Shown here one piece after another: positions 55,019-63,991 of a stretch of 64,000 nucleotides of DNA (its first letter is position 1; each line of letters begins with the position of its first letter). The translations under genes and the position numbers were made by a program. A model generated the notes under the pieces. It was not told the DNA's origin and did no database searches. It saw only the letters and a program-made list of their open reading frames with translations. This DNA comes from Chitinophagaceae bacterium. Its GTDB lineage: Bacteria; Bacteroidota; Bacteroidia; Chitinophagales; Chitinophagaceae. The stretch is taken from positions 248,001-312,000 of the forward strand of contig JAFKGR010000004.1 in the NCBI GenBank assembly GCA_017307735.1. Direction: 5' to 3'.

Positions 55019-56184
55019 TGAACTCACGGAAGTTTAAAGTTATTGTTGTTTATCTGCTGGCTTTTCTCACCGGGATCAACTTTGTTGTTTTTCCCGCATT
55101 GGGGGTGGTTTTTACAGACCGTGAGATTTTTGGTTTGACCCAATCCCGGTTTGGAAATCTGTTTATACCACAAACAGGTTTTATTATACTGTCCTGCCTG
55201 ATTGCGCCTTTTCTGGTGAACAAATACGGACCTAAAAAAGTTTTGATCGTAGGAAATCTGCTCATGATTTTCTCAACGGGTATTTTGTGGTTATTACAAT
55301 TTTTTTTAGGAGGTAATTTTAATCTGTTTCCTGTGTTGCTTGCTTTGGTGGCTTGTGTAGGATTGGGTTTCGGATTGTCGGTAACCACTCTGAATCCTGT
55401 GGCCGCGGATTTATTTCCGAAAAGCGAATCTTCTGCTATTCTGATTCTGAATTTTTTAATCGGGGTGGGCACTTCCACAGCTCCGTTAATGCTTGCGCTG
55501 GCCGGAAAAAACAAAAACTGGATGTATGTGCCGGGAATAGTATTTGTTATGATGATATTGGCATTTGCTGCATTTTTATTTTTGCATTTCGAAAAAGATC
55601 AATCCTTTGAACTGCCGGAAAAAATAAGGATCCCGGGAAAATTATCGATATTTTTTATCGCAATTATTCTGTACGGTTTTATTGAAGGAACGTTTGGTGG
55701 ATTTGGAACCATTCTTCTTAAAAATAAAGGACTGAATAGCGGAGATTCGACGCTCGGGCTTTCTCTTTTTTGGGGAGCCGTGGCGATCAACAGATTGCTG
55801 TTTGGAGCTTTTGCAAAGAGGTTTAATCTGTCGAAATTTTTTCTGATATCACCTCTGATCGTTGGTATTTCGGTTTTTCTTCTGCCTCAGATAAGTGGAG
55901 CGGGGTTTCTTTTGACCCTGATGTTTTGTATTGGATTTTTTATGGGGAGTATTTTTCCCGGAAGCATTGGATGGGGCACCATTGAATTTCCCGTATATGC
56001 CGTAATGGTTTCAGGTTTTCTGATGGCTGCCGATCAAATTGGTACCGGTGTGATTACTCAGGTGATCGGTAACTTCTCGAATGAGATAAATCTGATCCTT
56101 CAGATTTTAAGCGGAATAACTGTTCTCATTTTTCTATTATTCGCATTGCTCTCAAAAAGATCCAGAATCAGTGAAGCATTTTGA
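55018..56184 (+). CDS. MFS transporter coupled to the GMC oxidoreductase
   Basis: This 388-residue, 12-segment MFS protein begins VIVVYLLAFLTGINFVVFPALG, with LIAPFLVNKYGPKKVLIVG, GLGFGLSVTTLNPVAADLFP and a second-half DTSTL-like GTILLKNKGLNSGDSTLGL. The pattern is nearest sugar-type MFS members (FucP-like), but no substrate is assigned. Its ATG overlaps the stop of the GMC oxidoreductase by one base, so import or export of the oxidoreductase's substrate or product is likely. It is convergent with the ClC gene. Confidence 0.88.
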   Translation: MNSRKFKVIVVYLLAFLTGINFVVFPALGVVFTDREIFGLTQSRFGNLFIPQTGFIILSCLIAPFLVNKYGPKKVLIVGNLLMIFSTGILWLLQFFLGGNFNLFPVLLALVACVGLGFGLSVTTLNPVAADLFPKSESSAILILNFLIGVGTSTAPLMLALAGKNKNWMYVPGIVFVMMILAFAAFLFLHFEKDQSFELPEKIRIPGKLSIFFIAIILYGFIEGTFGGFGTILLKNKGLNSGDSTLGLSLFWGAVAINRLLFGAFAKRFNLSKFFLISPLIVGISVFLLPQISGAGFLLTLMFCIGFFMGSIFPGSIGWGTIEFPVYAVMVSGFLMAADQIGTGVITQVIGNFSNEINLILQILSGITVLIFLLFALLSKRSRISEAF

Positions 56185-56217
56185 CTGATGAAAAAAAGAA
56201 TCTTCTTCGCATGGAAT

Positions 56218-57498
56218 TTATTTTTCTTTGCCCAGTTGAGCCGCAATCAAAGGTGATTTGGGTGCGAGGAAAAACCCTGTGAGGCTGGCAAACAGAATCG
56301 GAATGAAGAAATCGTAACCGGTAAGAGCGCCTACCAGAATAACGGTACTGATTGGCGTTGAGGTCACACATGAATTCACGGCTGCCATGCAACAAACCAC
56401 TGCGAGACCCAGATTCTGATTGGGAAAAACATTGAAAATTATCATGCCCAGTGCGGCGCCGATAAACAGGAGCGGAATAATAAATCCACCTCTCCAGCCC
56501 GAGGTAACCGTCAGCGCCATACTGAAGATTTTTACAAACATGATGGCCACCAAAAGTCCCAAAGCCCAATTGCCATGCAAAAGATCAATGAGTTCATAAT
56601 GGGAAAAGAATCGGGTGACCGGAAATTTCCAGGCAAGGATTCCTAAAATGATTCCGCTGAGACAGGTCTGAATGTAAAACGGCAGATTTGCTTTCTTGAA
56701 AAATTTTTTCAAAATGCGGAATGTCCAGATGATACCCCAACCCAAAATGGCTCCGACTGCTCCGTAAAGCATTGCCCAAAAGAAATCGAATATTTGGTGT
56801 GGCGCTTTTGGAAACGGAAGTTGCCATACCGGAGCCAACCCCATTTTAGTTATTAACTGAAAAATGATGAAGGTCGTTCCGCTTGAAACAAAAGCAGGAA
56901 TCAGGGCTGCGTAATATTGAACCACATGTTTATGGTGAATGACTTCAAGAGCAAACAGGCTTCCCGCCAGGGGAACTCCAAACATGGCCGTGAACCCGCT
57001 TGCCATTCCTGCAACGGTCATAGATCGGTGGTCTTCTCTTTTATACTTCAGTTTTTTGGATAACCACGATCCCAGCGACCCGATCACCTGAACCATCGGT
57101 GATTCAGGTCCTGCGCTGCTTCCTGCGCTGATACCAATGACAGAGGTGACTATCATGGATCCATTGTGTTTGGTATCCAATTCGCCGCCTTTGAATCGAA
57201 TATTGTTTAAGACCACATCTAATTTCCCCGGATCCCCTTTAAAATAGATGATCAATCCGAGAATTAATCCGGCGCCGCCCATGATGGTAATTACTTCCCA
57301 ACCTGCAGAAAAATTTTTTACAAATCGCATCAGGTGGTCAATTATTATCCAGTAAATCCCTGCCACAATTCCACCAAGTATTCCGAGTAAGGTCCAGACA
57401 AAAAATGATTTAGTAAAAACAAACGGATTTAATTTGAGAGGCCGGTTTACCTGATCACGTAACAGGATTAATTTGCGCCGGCGGGAAAAATCAGACAT
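56218..57498 (-). CDS. ClC-family chloride channel or H+/Cl- antiporter
   Basis: The 426-residue protein has the ClC fold marks: ISAGSSAGPESPMVQVIGSLG with the gating glutamate in PESP, GMASGFTAMFGVPLAGSLFALE, and GWRGGFIIPLLFIGAALG. Length is typical for proteins with no CBS domains. An external-glutamate gate is present, while the internal proton glutamate cannot be located with confidence. The gene is alone, convergent with the MFS transporter. In nitrate-respiring cells ClC proteins may handle nitrate, but nothing here shows this. Confidence 0.92.
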   Translation of the reverse strand: MSDFSRRRKLILLRDQVNRPLKLNPFVFTKSFFVWTLLGILGGIVAGIYWIIIDHLMRFVKNFSAGWEVITIMGGAGLILGLIIYFKGDPGKLDVVLNNIRFKGGELDTKHNGSMIVTSVIGISAGSSAGPESPMVQVIGSLGSWLSKKLKYKREDHRSMTVAGMASGFTAMFGVPLAGSLFALEVIHHKHVVQYYAALIPAFVSSGTTFIIFQLITKMGLAPVWQLPFPKAPHQIFDFFWAMLYGAVGAILGWGIIWTFRILKKFFKKANLPFYIQTCLSGIILGILAWKFPVTRFFSHYELIDLLHGNWALGLLVAIMFVKIFSMALTVTSGWRGGFIIPLLFIGAALGMIIFNVFPNQNLGLAVVCCMAAVNSCVTSTPISTVILVGALTGYDFFIPILFASLTGFFLAPKSPLIAAQLGKEK

Positions 57499-57766
57499 GT
57501 AGTAATATAATTTGTTCAGCGAAAATTATCTCGCATATCCTGCTTAAAAAGCGCTGCAAATATAAAGGAGAGTGCTTTTAAGATTTCGCCTGGTCGGAAT
57601 TTTTTGTACTTTCTTAAAAATCATTCTCATTTATAGTTAAAAATAAAATTGTGTTTTACGCCAATCCTTAAATGTTGAATTCAATATTTATGATCTCACT
57701 CCAGGAGAAGTTCCGGTTCATTAGTTTTCCCATTCAAATATTGAAAAAATGAAAAATAGAGAACTG

Positions 57767-58570
57767 TTACCTGTACACCGGATTAACTTTGAAGCCCTGG
57801 TCTGAAAGGGCTTTGATGATCCCTGTTTCTCCCGGCAAATGGCCCGCGCCAACTGCAATAAAACAACTGTGTGAAGAAATCAGCGATGGGATTTCTTTTG
57901 CCCATCTCTTGTTTCTGTTTGTCACCAGAATGCTGAATGCCCTTCTGCTCATGAACTTTTTGTCAGTTACCAGTGCTGCCAATTCTTCCAATTTTTCATG
58001 GCGGTAGGCCAAAATGATTTTTTTAAAAAGATCTTTATAGTTCACCCCATCAGTTTTCAACTGTGTGAGCAATTCTTTTCCATTAAATACTTTGCGGGCA
58101 ATTTTCATTTGCTGCATTGCAGTTTCAATGCCTGCTGACTTTAATCCTTTTTCTCTGGCAACTTTTAAAAGTTCGATTTCAGCCACTTTTATTTCCTCAC
58201 AATCCATAGCATTCAATGTCATTTGATTGATCAAAGCCATGGGAGGGATTTCATCAATCCTGTCACCTGGGATACCGAGGCGTTGTACCACAATTCCCCG
58301 GAGGGATTCTTTCTCGTTTTCTGTGAGATCACCAGTCCAATCGCGGTTTTCGGAAGATGCCAATTCCATGGTTTGTGTTTCATCTTCACTTCCCAAATCA
58401 ACCTCCATATAATATGTTGAACATTTGGAAAGCGCTGAAATTACTTTTGCCGGGATATAAAAATCCCGGGCACAAATCATATGCATGGTACCAAAGAGAT
58501 AGGATGGTTTTTTTAAACCGTTTGCTGAAACTTTATATAAGAGTGAATTTTTGTAGGATTTTTTTGCCAT
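57767..58570 (-). CDS. TraB/GumN family protein
   Basis: The 267-residue protein has the paired motifs of the family: KKPSYLFGTMHMICARD near residues 20-36 and IAVGAGHLPGETGIIKAL near the C-terminus, plus YYMEVDLGSEDE. TraB/GumN-like proteins form a Tiki-like metalloprotease fold using the GTMH and GAGH histidines. No signal peptide is apparent, unlike many Bacteroidota members, so the site of action is uncertain. It is followed at its start side by a bidirectional terminator and the small frame near dnaB. Confidence 0.87.
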   Translation of the reverse strand: MAKKSYKNSLLYKVSANGLKKPSYLFGTMHMICARDFYIPAKVISALSKCSTYYMEVDLGSEDETQTMELASSENRDWTGDLTENEKESLRGIVVQRLGIPGDRIDEIPPMALINQMTLNAMDCEEIKVAEIELLKVAREKGLKSAGIETAMQQMKIARKVFNGKELLTQLKTDGVNYKDLFKKIILAYRHEKLEELAALVTDKKFMSRRAFSILVTNRNKRWAKEIPSLISSHSCFIAVGAGHLPGETGIIKALSDQGFKVNPVYR

Positions 58571-58643
58571 CGCACGGCAAAGTTATTCTTATGCAACGAA
58601 TGATTTGTTAATCCGCGTCGGAGCAGGGTTCTGAGAATTGAAA

Positions 58644-58697
58644 AAAAAATTAAAAAATCAGAGAGGAGTTTTATCGGTTCTGATTTTTTAATTTTTT
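58644..58697. terminator. Perfect 19-bp inverted repeat, bidirectional terminator
   Basis: Arms 58644-58662 and 58679-58697 are perfect reverse complements with a 16-nt loop. Both flanks are A/T runs, so it works in either direction. It lies directly behind the 29-residue frame at 58709-58798 and upstream of the TraB/GumN gene. Confidence 0.85.
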
Positions 58698-58708
58698 AAA
58701 AGCAGTAT

Positions 58709-58798
58709 TTAGGATTTCCACTTGTGGCTTTTGGCCTGAATGAGAAGAACAATGTGAATGGCGATAAGCATTTCAAACACAATCTCTTTAACGATCAT
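58709..58798 (-). CDS. Possible 29-residue membrane peptide
   Basis: The frame reads MIVKEIVFEMLIAIHIVLLI followed by QAKSHKWKS: a hydrophobic segment with a basic C-terminus. It ends 12 bp before a perfect terminator, and starts 83 bp after the dnaB stop. Composition is that of a single-pass micropeptide, but such short frames occur by chance, and no family is recognised. Confidence 0.35.
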   Translation of the reverse strand: MIVKEIVFEMLIAIHIVLLIQAKSHKWKS

Positions 58799-58880
58799 AG
58801 GGTAAGTGATTTAAAACGGGTTTGATTTTGTTTTAAAACGTACCTGGTTTTACTTTATTGCCTATGCGTAATTTAATTTG

Positions 58881-60377
58881 CTAAAATGGCTGATCGTCTT
58901 CTTCAAAAAATCCTTCGTTCATTCGGCTGCTCTTTTGAATAAACAATTTGCTTGAAGAATCCACAAAAGGTTCAAATTTCTGGATGTTAAGTATGGATGA
59001 GAATTCCAATGTTTCGAGCCGTCCGTTTCTGTGTTTGGCAATTTTCAAAAATGCCCTTCCTTCTGTGGAGTTGCCTTCAGGATCCTGTTTGATGTCGTTG
59101 TATTCGGGCCTGTAAAGGAACATGACGATGTCTGCATCCTGCTCGATGGCTCCCGATTCACGGAGGTCGCTCAATTGTGGAGTGAAGTTTTTGTCTTTTC
59201 TTTTTTCAACTTCACGGCTCAACTGGCTGAGCGCGATAATGGGAACCTGCAGATCTTTTGCCAATCCTTTAAGGTCGCGGGAAATGCGGCTGATTTCCTG
59301 TTCGCGGTTTGAATTTCTGTTTTCACCTGCGCCACTCATCAATTGCAGATAATCGATGATGATGAGTCCGATATCATATTTGTTTTTTAGCCGCCGGCAT
59401 TTGGCTCTGAGTTCAAAAATATTCAGGGCGGGTGTATCATCAATTTGTATTGGAGCCTTGCTCAGTACATTGATCCCTTTGGCATGAAGCTGGTTCATTT
59501 CGTAATCCTGCAAAGTACCGCGTGCAATTTTTTCAAGCTGAACCTCACTTTGTGCACTCAGGATCCTCTGAACCAATTGACTTGAACTCATTTCCAAAGA
59601 GAAGATAGCCACCGATGTGGGTTTTTGGGGATGCAGGGCTGCATTGCGTGCGAGGTTAAGCGCAAAAGCGGTTTTCCCGACAGAGGGACGGGCCGCCAGA
59701 ATAATTAAATCGCCGGGCTGCCATCCGTAAGTTACGTAATCAAGCATGGGAAATCCCGAGGGGATCCCGGTTATTTCTTCCTGATGATCGCGTAATTCGT
59801 CAATGCGTTTCACAGTTTCCACCAAAACATTACTGATATTTTCAGTTTCACTTCTCAGGTAATTGTTTCCGATTTCAAAAAGTTTTGTTTCGGCCTGATC
59901 CAGCAAATCGAAAACATCAGTTCCATCTTCATAAGCATCCCCGATAATTTCATTGCTGATGCGTATCAATTCCCGTTGAATAAATTTCTGGAGAATAATC
60001 CGCGCATGGATTTCAAGGTGAGCCGATGATACGACTGCATTGGTAAGTTTGGTGATATAATAAGCTCCGCCCACCATTTCCAATTCTCCTCTTGACCTCA
60101 ATTCTTCGACAACTGTGAGCAGGTCGATGGGAAGGTTTTTTTGCTGGAGGCTTTGCATTGCTGCAAAGATTTTTTGATGGGTTTCCAGATAAAAACATTC
60201 GGGTTTCAAATGTTCAAAGGCTGTGTCAACAGCATTTTTTTCGAGCATGATGGCACCCAGTACCGCTTCCTCAAGTTCACGGGCCTGAGGCTGGACTTTG
60301 CCAAAAATCATGTTTCCCAATTCAGGCGTTGTTTTACGCCTTGCCTTTCGGTCTTTATTTAGGTTGGTAAGATCCAT
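58881..60377 (-). CDS. dnaB: Replicative DNA helicase DnaB
   Basis: DnaB unwinds DNA at the replication fork. The 498-residue protein has the N-terminal domain (LEEAVLGAIMLEKNAVDTAF) and the RecA-like C-domain with Walker A LAARPSVGKTAFALN near residue 240, SLEMSSSQLVQRIL, Walker B IGLIIIDYLQLMSG, and SQLSREVEKRKDK. No intein is present. The N-terminus starts MDLTNLNKDRKARRK. A perfect DnaA box lies 191 bp upstream of the ATG. Confidence 0.97.
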   Translation of the reverse strand: MDLTNLNKDRKARRKTTPELGNMIFGKVQPQARELEEAVLGAIMLEKNAVDTAFEHLKPECFYLETHQKIFAAMQSLQQKNLPIDLLTVVEELRSRGELEMVGGAYYITKLTNAVVSSAHLEIHARIILQKFIQRELIRISNEIIGDAYEDGTDVFDLLDQAETKLFEIGNNYLRSETENISNVLVETVKRIDELRDHQEEITGIPSGFPMLDYVTYGWQPGDLIILAARPSVGKTAFALNLARNAALHPQKPTSVAIFSLEMSSSQLVQRILSAQSEVQLEKIARGTLQDYEMNQLHAKGINVLSKAPIQIDDTPALNIFELRAKCRRLKNKYDIGLIIIDYLQLMSGAGENRNSNREQEISRISRDLKGLAKDLQVPIIALSQLSREVEKRKDKNFTPQLSDLRESGAIEQDADIVMFLYRPEYNDIKQDPEGNSTEGRAFLKIAKHRNGRLETLEFSSILNIQKFEPFVDSSSKLFIQKSSRMNEGFFEEDDQPF

Positions 60378-60993
60378 TGTTAGTTACTCAAAGCGGCTTT
60401 TATACAAAAAAAATTGAAATTGTTTTTACTCATTTTCTTCAGGGGGAGGGCTAAGGTAAAGGACATTTTGCTTTCAAACCAATCAATTTGTTCTTAATAT
60501 TTGTTCCATACTGATTCACATTCCCATGCACATATTCAATAGTGCGCAATTCACATTACCGCTCCCGTTATCCACAATTTAAAAAATTAATAAGAACTTG
60601 TCTAATGGTTTTGCACACTTCTGTGTGAAGAAACTTTTTACGAAAAAAATCAACGACATCTGTTTTAATTTCATAATATAAAAGCGATTTTTTCCGGCAG
60701 CAGAAATATTTTTTCTCATATTCCGATGAAACCTTTTGCTGGCATGATTTTCACGGAAAACAAACTAAAATTATCAAAGAAAAAATACCAATTTTCCTGA
60801 AAACTGAATTCAAAAAAGGTGGTTTTTTTTCTTTTATTGATTGATAATTGGATCCGCTTCACCAATTTTTTTTCTGAATTTTTAACTTTGGCATTTTCAT
60901 CTGTTACTGACAAATCCTTTGATGCAGAACAATTAATTTTGCGGCTTTGGAATTGTATCATCTCTTTTTGAAAGTAAAAGACACAATATTTAA
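60378..60993. other. 616-bp intergenic region between divergent dnaB and pheT
   Basis: It contains one perfect DnaA box (60568-60576) and weaker relatives such as TGATTCACA nearby, plus two TAnnTTTG boxes (60883-60890, 60934-60941) on the pheT side with poor -33 partners. No convincing gene or RNA is seen; a minus-strand frame at 60716-60961 has the look of noise. Confidence 0.5.
60568..60576 (+). promoter_or_regulatory. DnaA box TTATCCACA
   Basis: An exact match to the strong DnaA-binding consensus, upstream of dnaB. A single box suggests regulation rather than an origin. Confidence 0.55.
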
Positions 60994-63420
60994 ATGAAGA
61001 TTAGTTACAATTGGCTGAAGGAATATCTTCCCAAAGAAGAAGTATTTGCACACTATGTCAATTCTGTTGAAAAATTATCGGCAATCCTCACTTCTGTCGG
61101 GTTGGAGGTGGAAGCATTGGAAGTGTATGAATCGGTTCCCGGCGGCCTCGAAGGGTTGATTGTCGGCGAAGTGCTCACCTGCATAAAACATCCGAATGCC
61201 GACAGGCTCAGGCTGACCACGGTCAATACCGGCAAAGAAATCCTTCAGGTAGTGTGTGGTGCGCCCAATGTGGCTGCAGGCCAGAAAGTAATCCTGGCTC
61301 AGCCGGGAGTAAAAATTTTTCCTTTTAAAGATGAACCATTCACCATTAAGAAATCAAAAATCAGGGGAGAGGAAAGCAATGGAATGATTTGTTCGGAAGA
61401 TGAAGTCGGACTGGGCCCGGCACATGAGGGTATTGTTGTGCTTGATGCAAATGCTGTTCCCGGCACTCCCGTTCAGCAATTATTTAATATTCAGAAAGAT
61501 CACATTTTTGAAATCGGGCTTACCCCTAACAGGATGGATGACCAAAGTCATTTGGGTGTTGCCAAGGATATTTGTGCCTGGCTCAGCCACCACACCGGTC
61601 ATAAAGCAAATATCAATTCTCCGCTCGGCGCCCCGTTTTCGATACAGGGACATTCTTTCAAAATCGACGTGGAAATCAAAAATCCACAACTCTGTTCCCG
61701 TTATGCCGGTGTTGTTGTGAGTGGGGTAACCATTACAGATTCTCCCGAATGGCTTCAAAACAGATTGAAATCACTGGGGATGAAACCCATTAACAATGTG
61801 GTGGACATCACAAATTTTATTCTCCATACAACCGGCCAGCCTTTACATGCTTTTGATGCAGATAAAATCGGTAAAAACCGGATTATCGTGGAGACCCTTA
61901 AAGAAGGTACGCCGTTTACAACCCTTGATGAGAAACAAAGAAAATTGAGTGCAGAAGATATACTGATATGTGACGGAAATAATACACCGATGTGTATTGC
62001 CGGTGTTTTTGGAGGAATTGAAACAGGAGTGACGGCATCATCAAAAAATATTTTCATTGAAAGCGCTGTATTCAATCCGGTGAATATCCGTAAAACCATG
62101 ATCAGGCACGATTTGAGGACGGATGCCGCTTCCCGGTTTGAAAAGGGCGTGGATGTTGGCAAATCGGTGGAAGTGCTGAAATATGCTGCAAATCTTATTT
62201 CTGATTTGGGCAAAGGGAAAATCGCATCAGAAATCGTGGATGTTTTTCACAAGCCGGAAGACAGAGTCATTGATCTTTCTTTTGGGTATTTAAAAAAGCT
62301 GAGCGGAAAGGAATTCCGGGCTGAATCTGTTGTGGGGATTTTAAGCAGCCTCGGATTTGTAATAAAAAATAAAAATGAGAAAAGTATTACCGTTGTAGCT
62401 CCTGCAAGCAATCCTGACATCAGTTTACCCGCCGATGTTGTCGAAGAAATATTGCGTATTGACGGGCTCGATAATATTGAGATTCCCAAAGGTGTGACAA
62501 TGGTTCCGGGAAGCAACGACCGGAGTGTAGAATTTAATTTTTATGAAAAATTAGCTTCCTGGCTGACCGGAAATGGATTCCGGGAAATTTTTACAAACAG
62601 TATTACCAGCGACAGGAATACAGAACCGGATGATGTGCCGGTACGGATCATGAACAGCCTCAGCGAAGACCTTACCATCCTGCGTACACACATGCTTCCC
62701 GAAGGATTGGAAAGCATTGCATACAACCTGAACAGGCAGAATAAAGACCTCTTGTTTTTTGAATTTGGAAAAACCTATTCTGCTGCAGATGATAAATATT
62801 ACGAAAAGAATCATTTGTCACTTTATTGTACCGGTGATTATCAAAAGAAAAGCTGGAGAGGTGCGGAAAAAGCTGTGGATATTTATTTTATGAAGGGAAT
62901 CGCACAATCCATTTTTGCTCTTGCCGGGATAAATTGCGAAACCAAAACAGATGCGAATGGAAGTATCGTGTTTTTGTTTGAAAAAGAAGAAATCGGAAAG
63001 GCTTTTGAAGTTTCAAAAAACAAGCTGGAAATATCCGGAATTCGGCAACCGGTTTTCTCTCTCGATTTGAATATCGATTTGTTGAAAGAGGTTGCGCTGT
63101 CCCAAATTGTGAAATACAAGCCGGTAAGCAAGTTCCCCTCTGTAACAAGAGACATTGCCATGATTATTGACAAAGAAATTTCTTTCGGGGAGATTGAAAA
63201 GACCATTCATGATTCCGGATTGAAAAAATTGACAGGTATCCGGATGTTTGATCTCTACGAAAGTGATAAATTGGGGGCAAATAAAAAGTCGATAGCACTG
63301 AGCTTGTCTTTTGCAGATGAACAAAAAACACTAACCGATGAAGAGACGGACACGATGATGCAAAAAGCAATCAGGGCTTTAAGTAAACAGGTAAATGCCG
63401 AAATAAGAACCCATGCTTGA
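60994..63420 (+). CDS. pheT: Phenylalanyl-tRNA synthetase beta subunit
   Basis: PheT pairs with PheS to charge tRNA-Phe. The 808-residue protein contains the N-terminal tRNA-binding EMAP-like domain (VGEVLTCIKHPNADRLRLTTV, residues about 50-160), B3/B4 editing region, the B5 domain, and the C-terminal anticodon-binding FDX-ACB domain with KFPSVTRDIAMIIDKEISF and FDLYESDKLGANKKS. Length matches the family. pheS is not adjacent. It overlaps the next gene by 8 bp and heads a pheT–coiled coil–zapA set. Confidence 0.97.
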   Translation: MKISYNWLKEYLPKEEVFAHYVNSVEKLSAILTSVGLEVEALEVYESVPGGLEGLIVGEVLTCIKHPNADRLRLTTVNTGKEILQVVCGAPNVAAGQKVILAQPGVKIFPFKDEPFTIKKSKIRGEESNGMICSEDEVGLGPAHEGIVVLDANAVPGTPVQQLFNIQKDHIFEIGLTPNRMDDQSHLGVAKDICAWLSHHTGHKANINSPLGAPFSIQGHSFKIDVEIKNPQLCSRYAGVVVSGVTITDSPEWLQNRLKSLGMKPINNVVDITNFILHTTGQPLHAFDADKIGKNRIIVETLKEGTPFTTLDEKQRKLSAEDILICDGNNTPMCIAGVFGGIETGVTASSKNIFIESAVFNPVNIRKTMIRHDLRTDAASRFEKGVDVGKSVEVLKYAANLISDLGKGKIASEIVDVFHKPEDRVIDLSFGYLKKLSGKEFRAESVVGILSSLGFVIKNKNEKSITVVAPASNPDISLPADVVEEILRIDGLDNIEIPKGVTMVPGSNDRSVEFNFYEKLASWLTGNGFREIFTNSITSDRNTEPDDVPVRIMNSLSEDLTILRTHMLPEGLESIAYNLNRQNKDLLFFEFGKTYSAADDKYYEKNHLSLYCTGDYQKKSWRGAEKAVDIYFMKGIAQSIFALAGINCETKTDANGSIVFLFEKEEIGKAFEVSKNKLEISGIRQPVFSLDLNIDLLKEVALSQIVKYKPVSKFPSVTRDIAMIIDKEISFGEIEKTIHDSGLKKLTGIRMFDLYESDKLGANKKSIALSLSFADEQKTLTDEETDTMMQKAIRALSKQVNAEIRTHA

Positions 63421-63703
63421 TGAAGTCTTAACACGCATTGCAGGAATCTCATCGAGGATTCAAAAGCTGACTGCTGATTACAGCATGCTGGAAAATGAAC
63501 TTCAGAAAACCAGCCGGGAAAATCTGCTGCTGAAAGAAAAACAATCGTCCCTCGAAGAAGAAATCCGTCAAATGAAAGAGCAAATTTTTATTTTGAAAGC
63601 TTCAAATGCTCCTTTGGGTGATGATGACAAAAAAGAATTTCAGAAATCGCTTAATGAATATCTCCGTACAGTTGATAAATGTATTTCTCTTTTAAAGACT
63701 TAG
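63413..63703 (+). CDS. Small coiled-coil protein between pheT and zapA
   Basis: The 96-residue protein is almost wholly coiled coil (IQKLTADYSMLENELQKTS, LLLKEKQSSLEEEIRQMKEQ). It starts inside the last codons of pheT (8-bp overlap) and ends 3 bp before zapA, an order seen in other Bacteroidota. The length and heptads recall ZapB, a division-ring partner of ZapA, but similarity is not visible enough to name it so. Confidence 0.8.
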   Translation: MLDEVLTRIAGISSRIQKLTADYSMLENELQKTSRENLLLKEKQSSLEEEIRQMKEQIFILKASNAPLGDDDKKEFQKSLNEYLRTVDKCISLLKT

Positions 63704-63706
63704 TTT

Positions 63707-63991
63707 ATGGCCGACTCATTGATCCCGTTAAATATTGTCATAGGTGACCGGAATTATCGAATCAAGATTTCTTCGTCTGATGAAGAAACGGTGAGAAAAA
63801 CCCTGAAAGTTATCAATGAAAAAATTCTTGAGTTCAGGGGTAAATTTGCAGGAAAGGATATGCAGGATTACATTTCCATGGTTTTGATTTGGTATGCTAC
63901 ACAGCCGCAGGCAACCACCACCAGGTTTCAGAGTGAAGAAGTACTTGAAGCGCTTTCAAAGCTCGACAGGCAATTAAAAGATTTTGAGTAA
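63707..63991 (+). CDS. zapA: Cell division protein ZapA
   Basis: ZapA binds FtsZ and bundles protofilaments at the division site. The 94-residue protein starts MADSLIPLNIVIGDRNYRIK, a beta-hairpin region, followed by the helical EETVRKTLKVINEKI and MQDYISMVLIWYA segments and a short coiled end. It is complete, stopping 9 bp before the end of the window. It is the third gene of the pheT set. Confidence 0.9.
   Translation: MADSLIPLNIVIGDRNYRIKISSSDEETVRKTLKVINEKILEFRGKFAGKDMQDYISMVLIWYATQPQATTTRFQSEEVLEALSKLDRQLKDFE

Larger units (their letters stand above)
58571..58880. other. 310-bp region between the TraB/GumN gene and dnaB
   Basis: It contains the perfect 19-bp inverted repeat at 58644-58697 and the possible 29-residue peptide at 58709-58798; the rest shows no feature. 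Confidence 0.6.

Noticed and set aside
57690..57752. 20-codon frame MISLQEKFRFISFPIQILKK
   Set aside because: Too short and without promoter, terminator or family support.
60716..60961. 81-codon minus-strand frame between dnaB and pheT
   Set aside because: Composition (Lys, Phe, Ser in AT-rich DNA) is what random AT-rich sequence gives, and no motif or context supports it.
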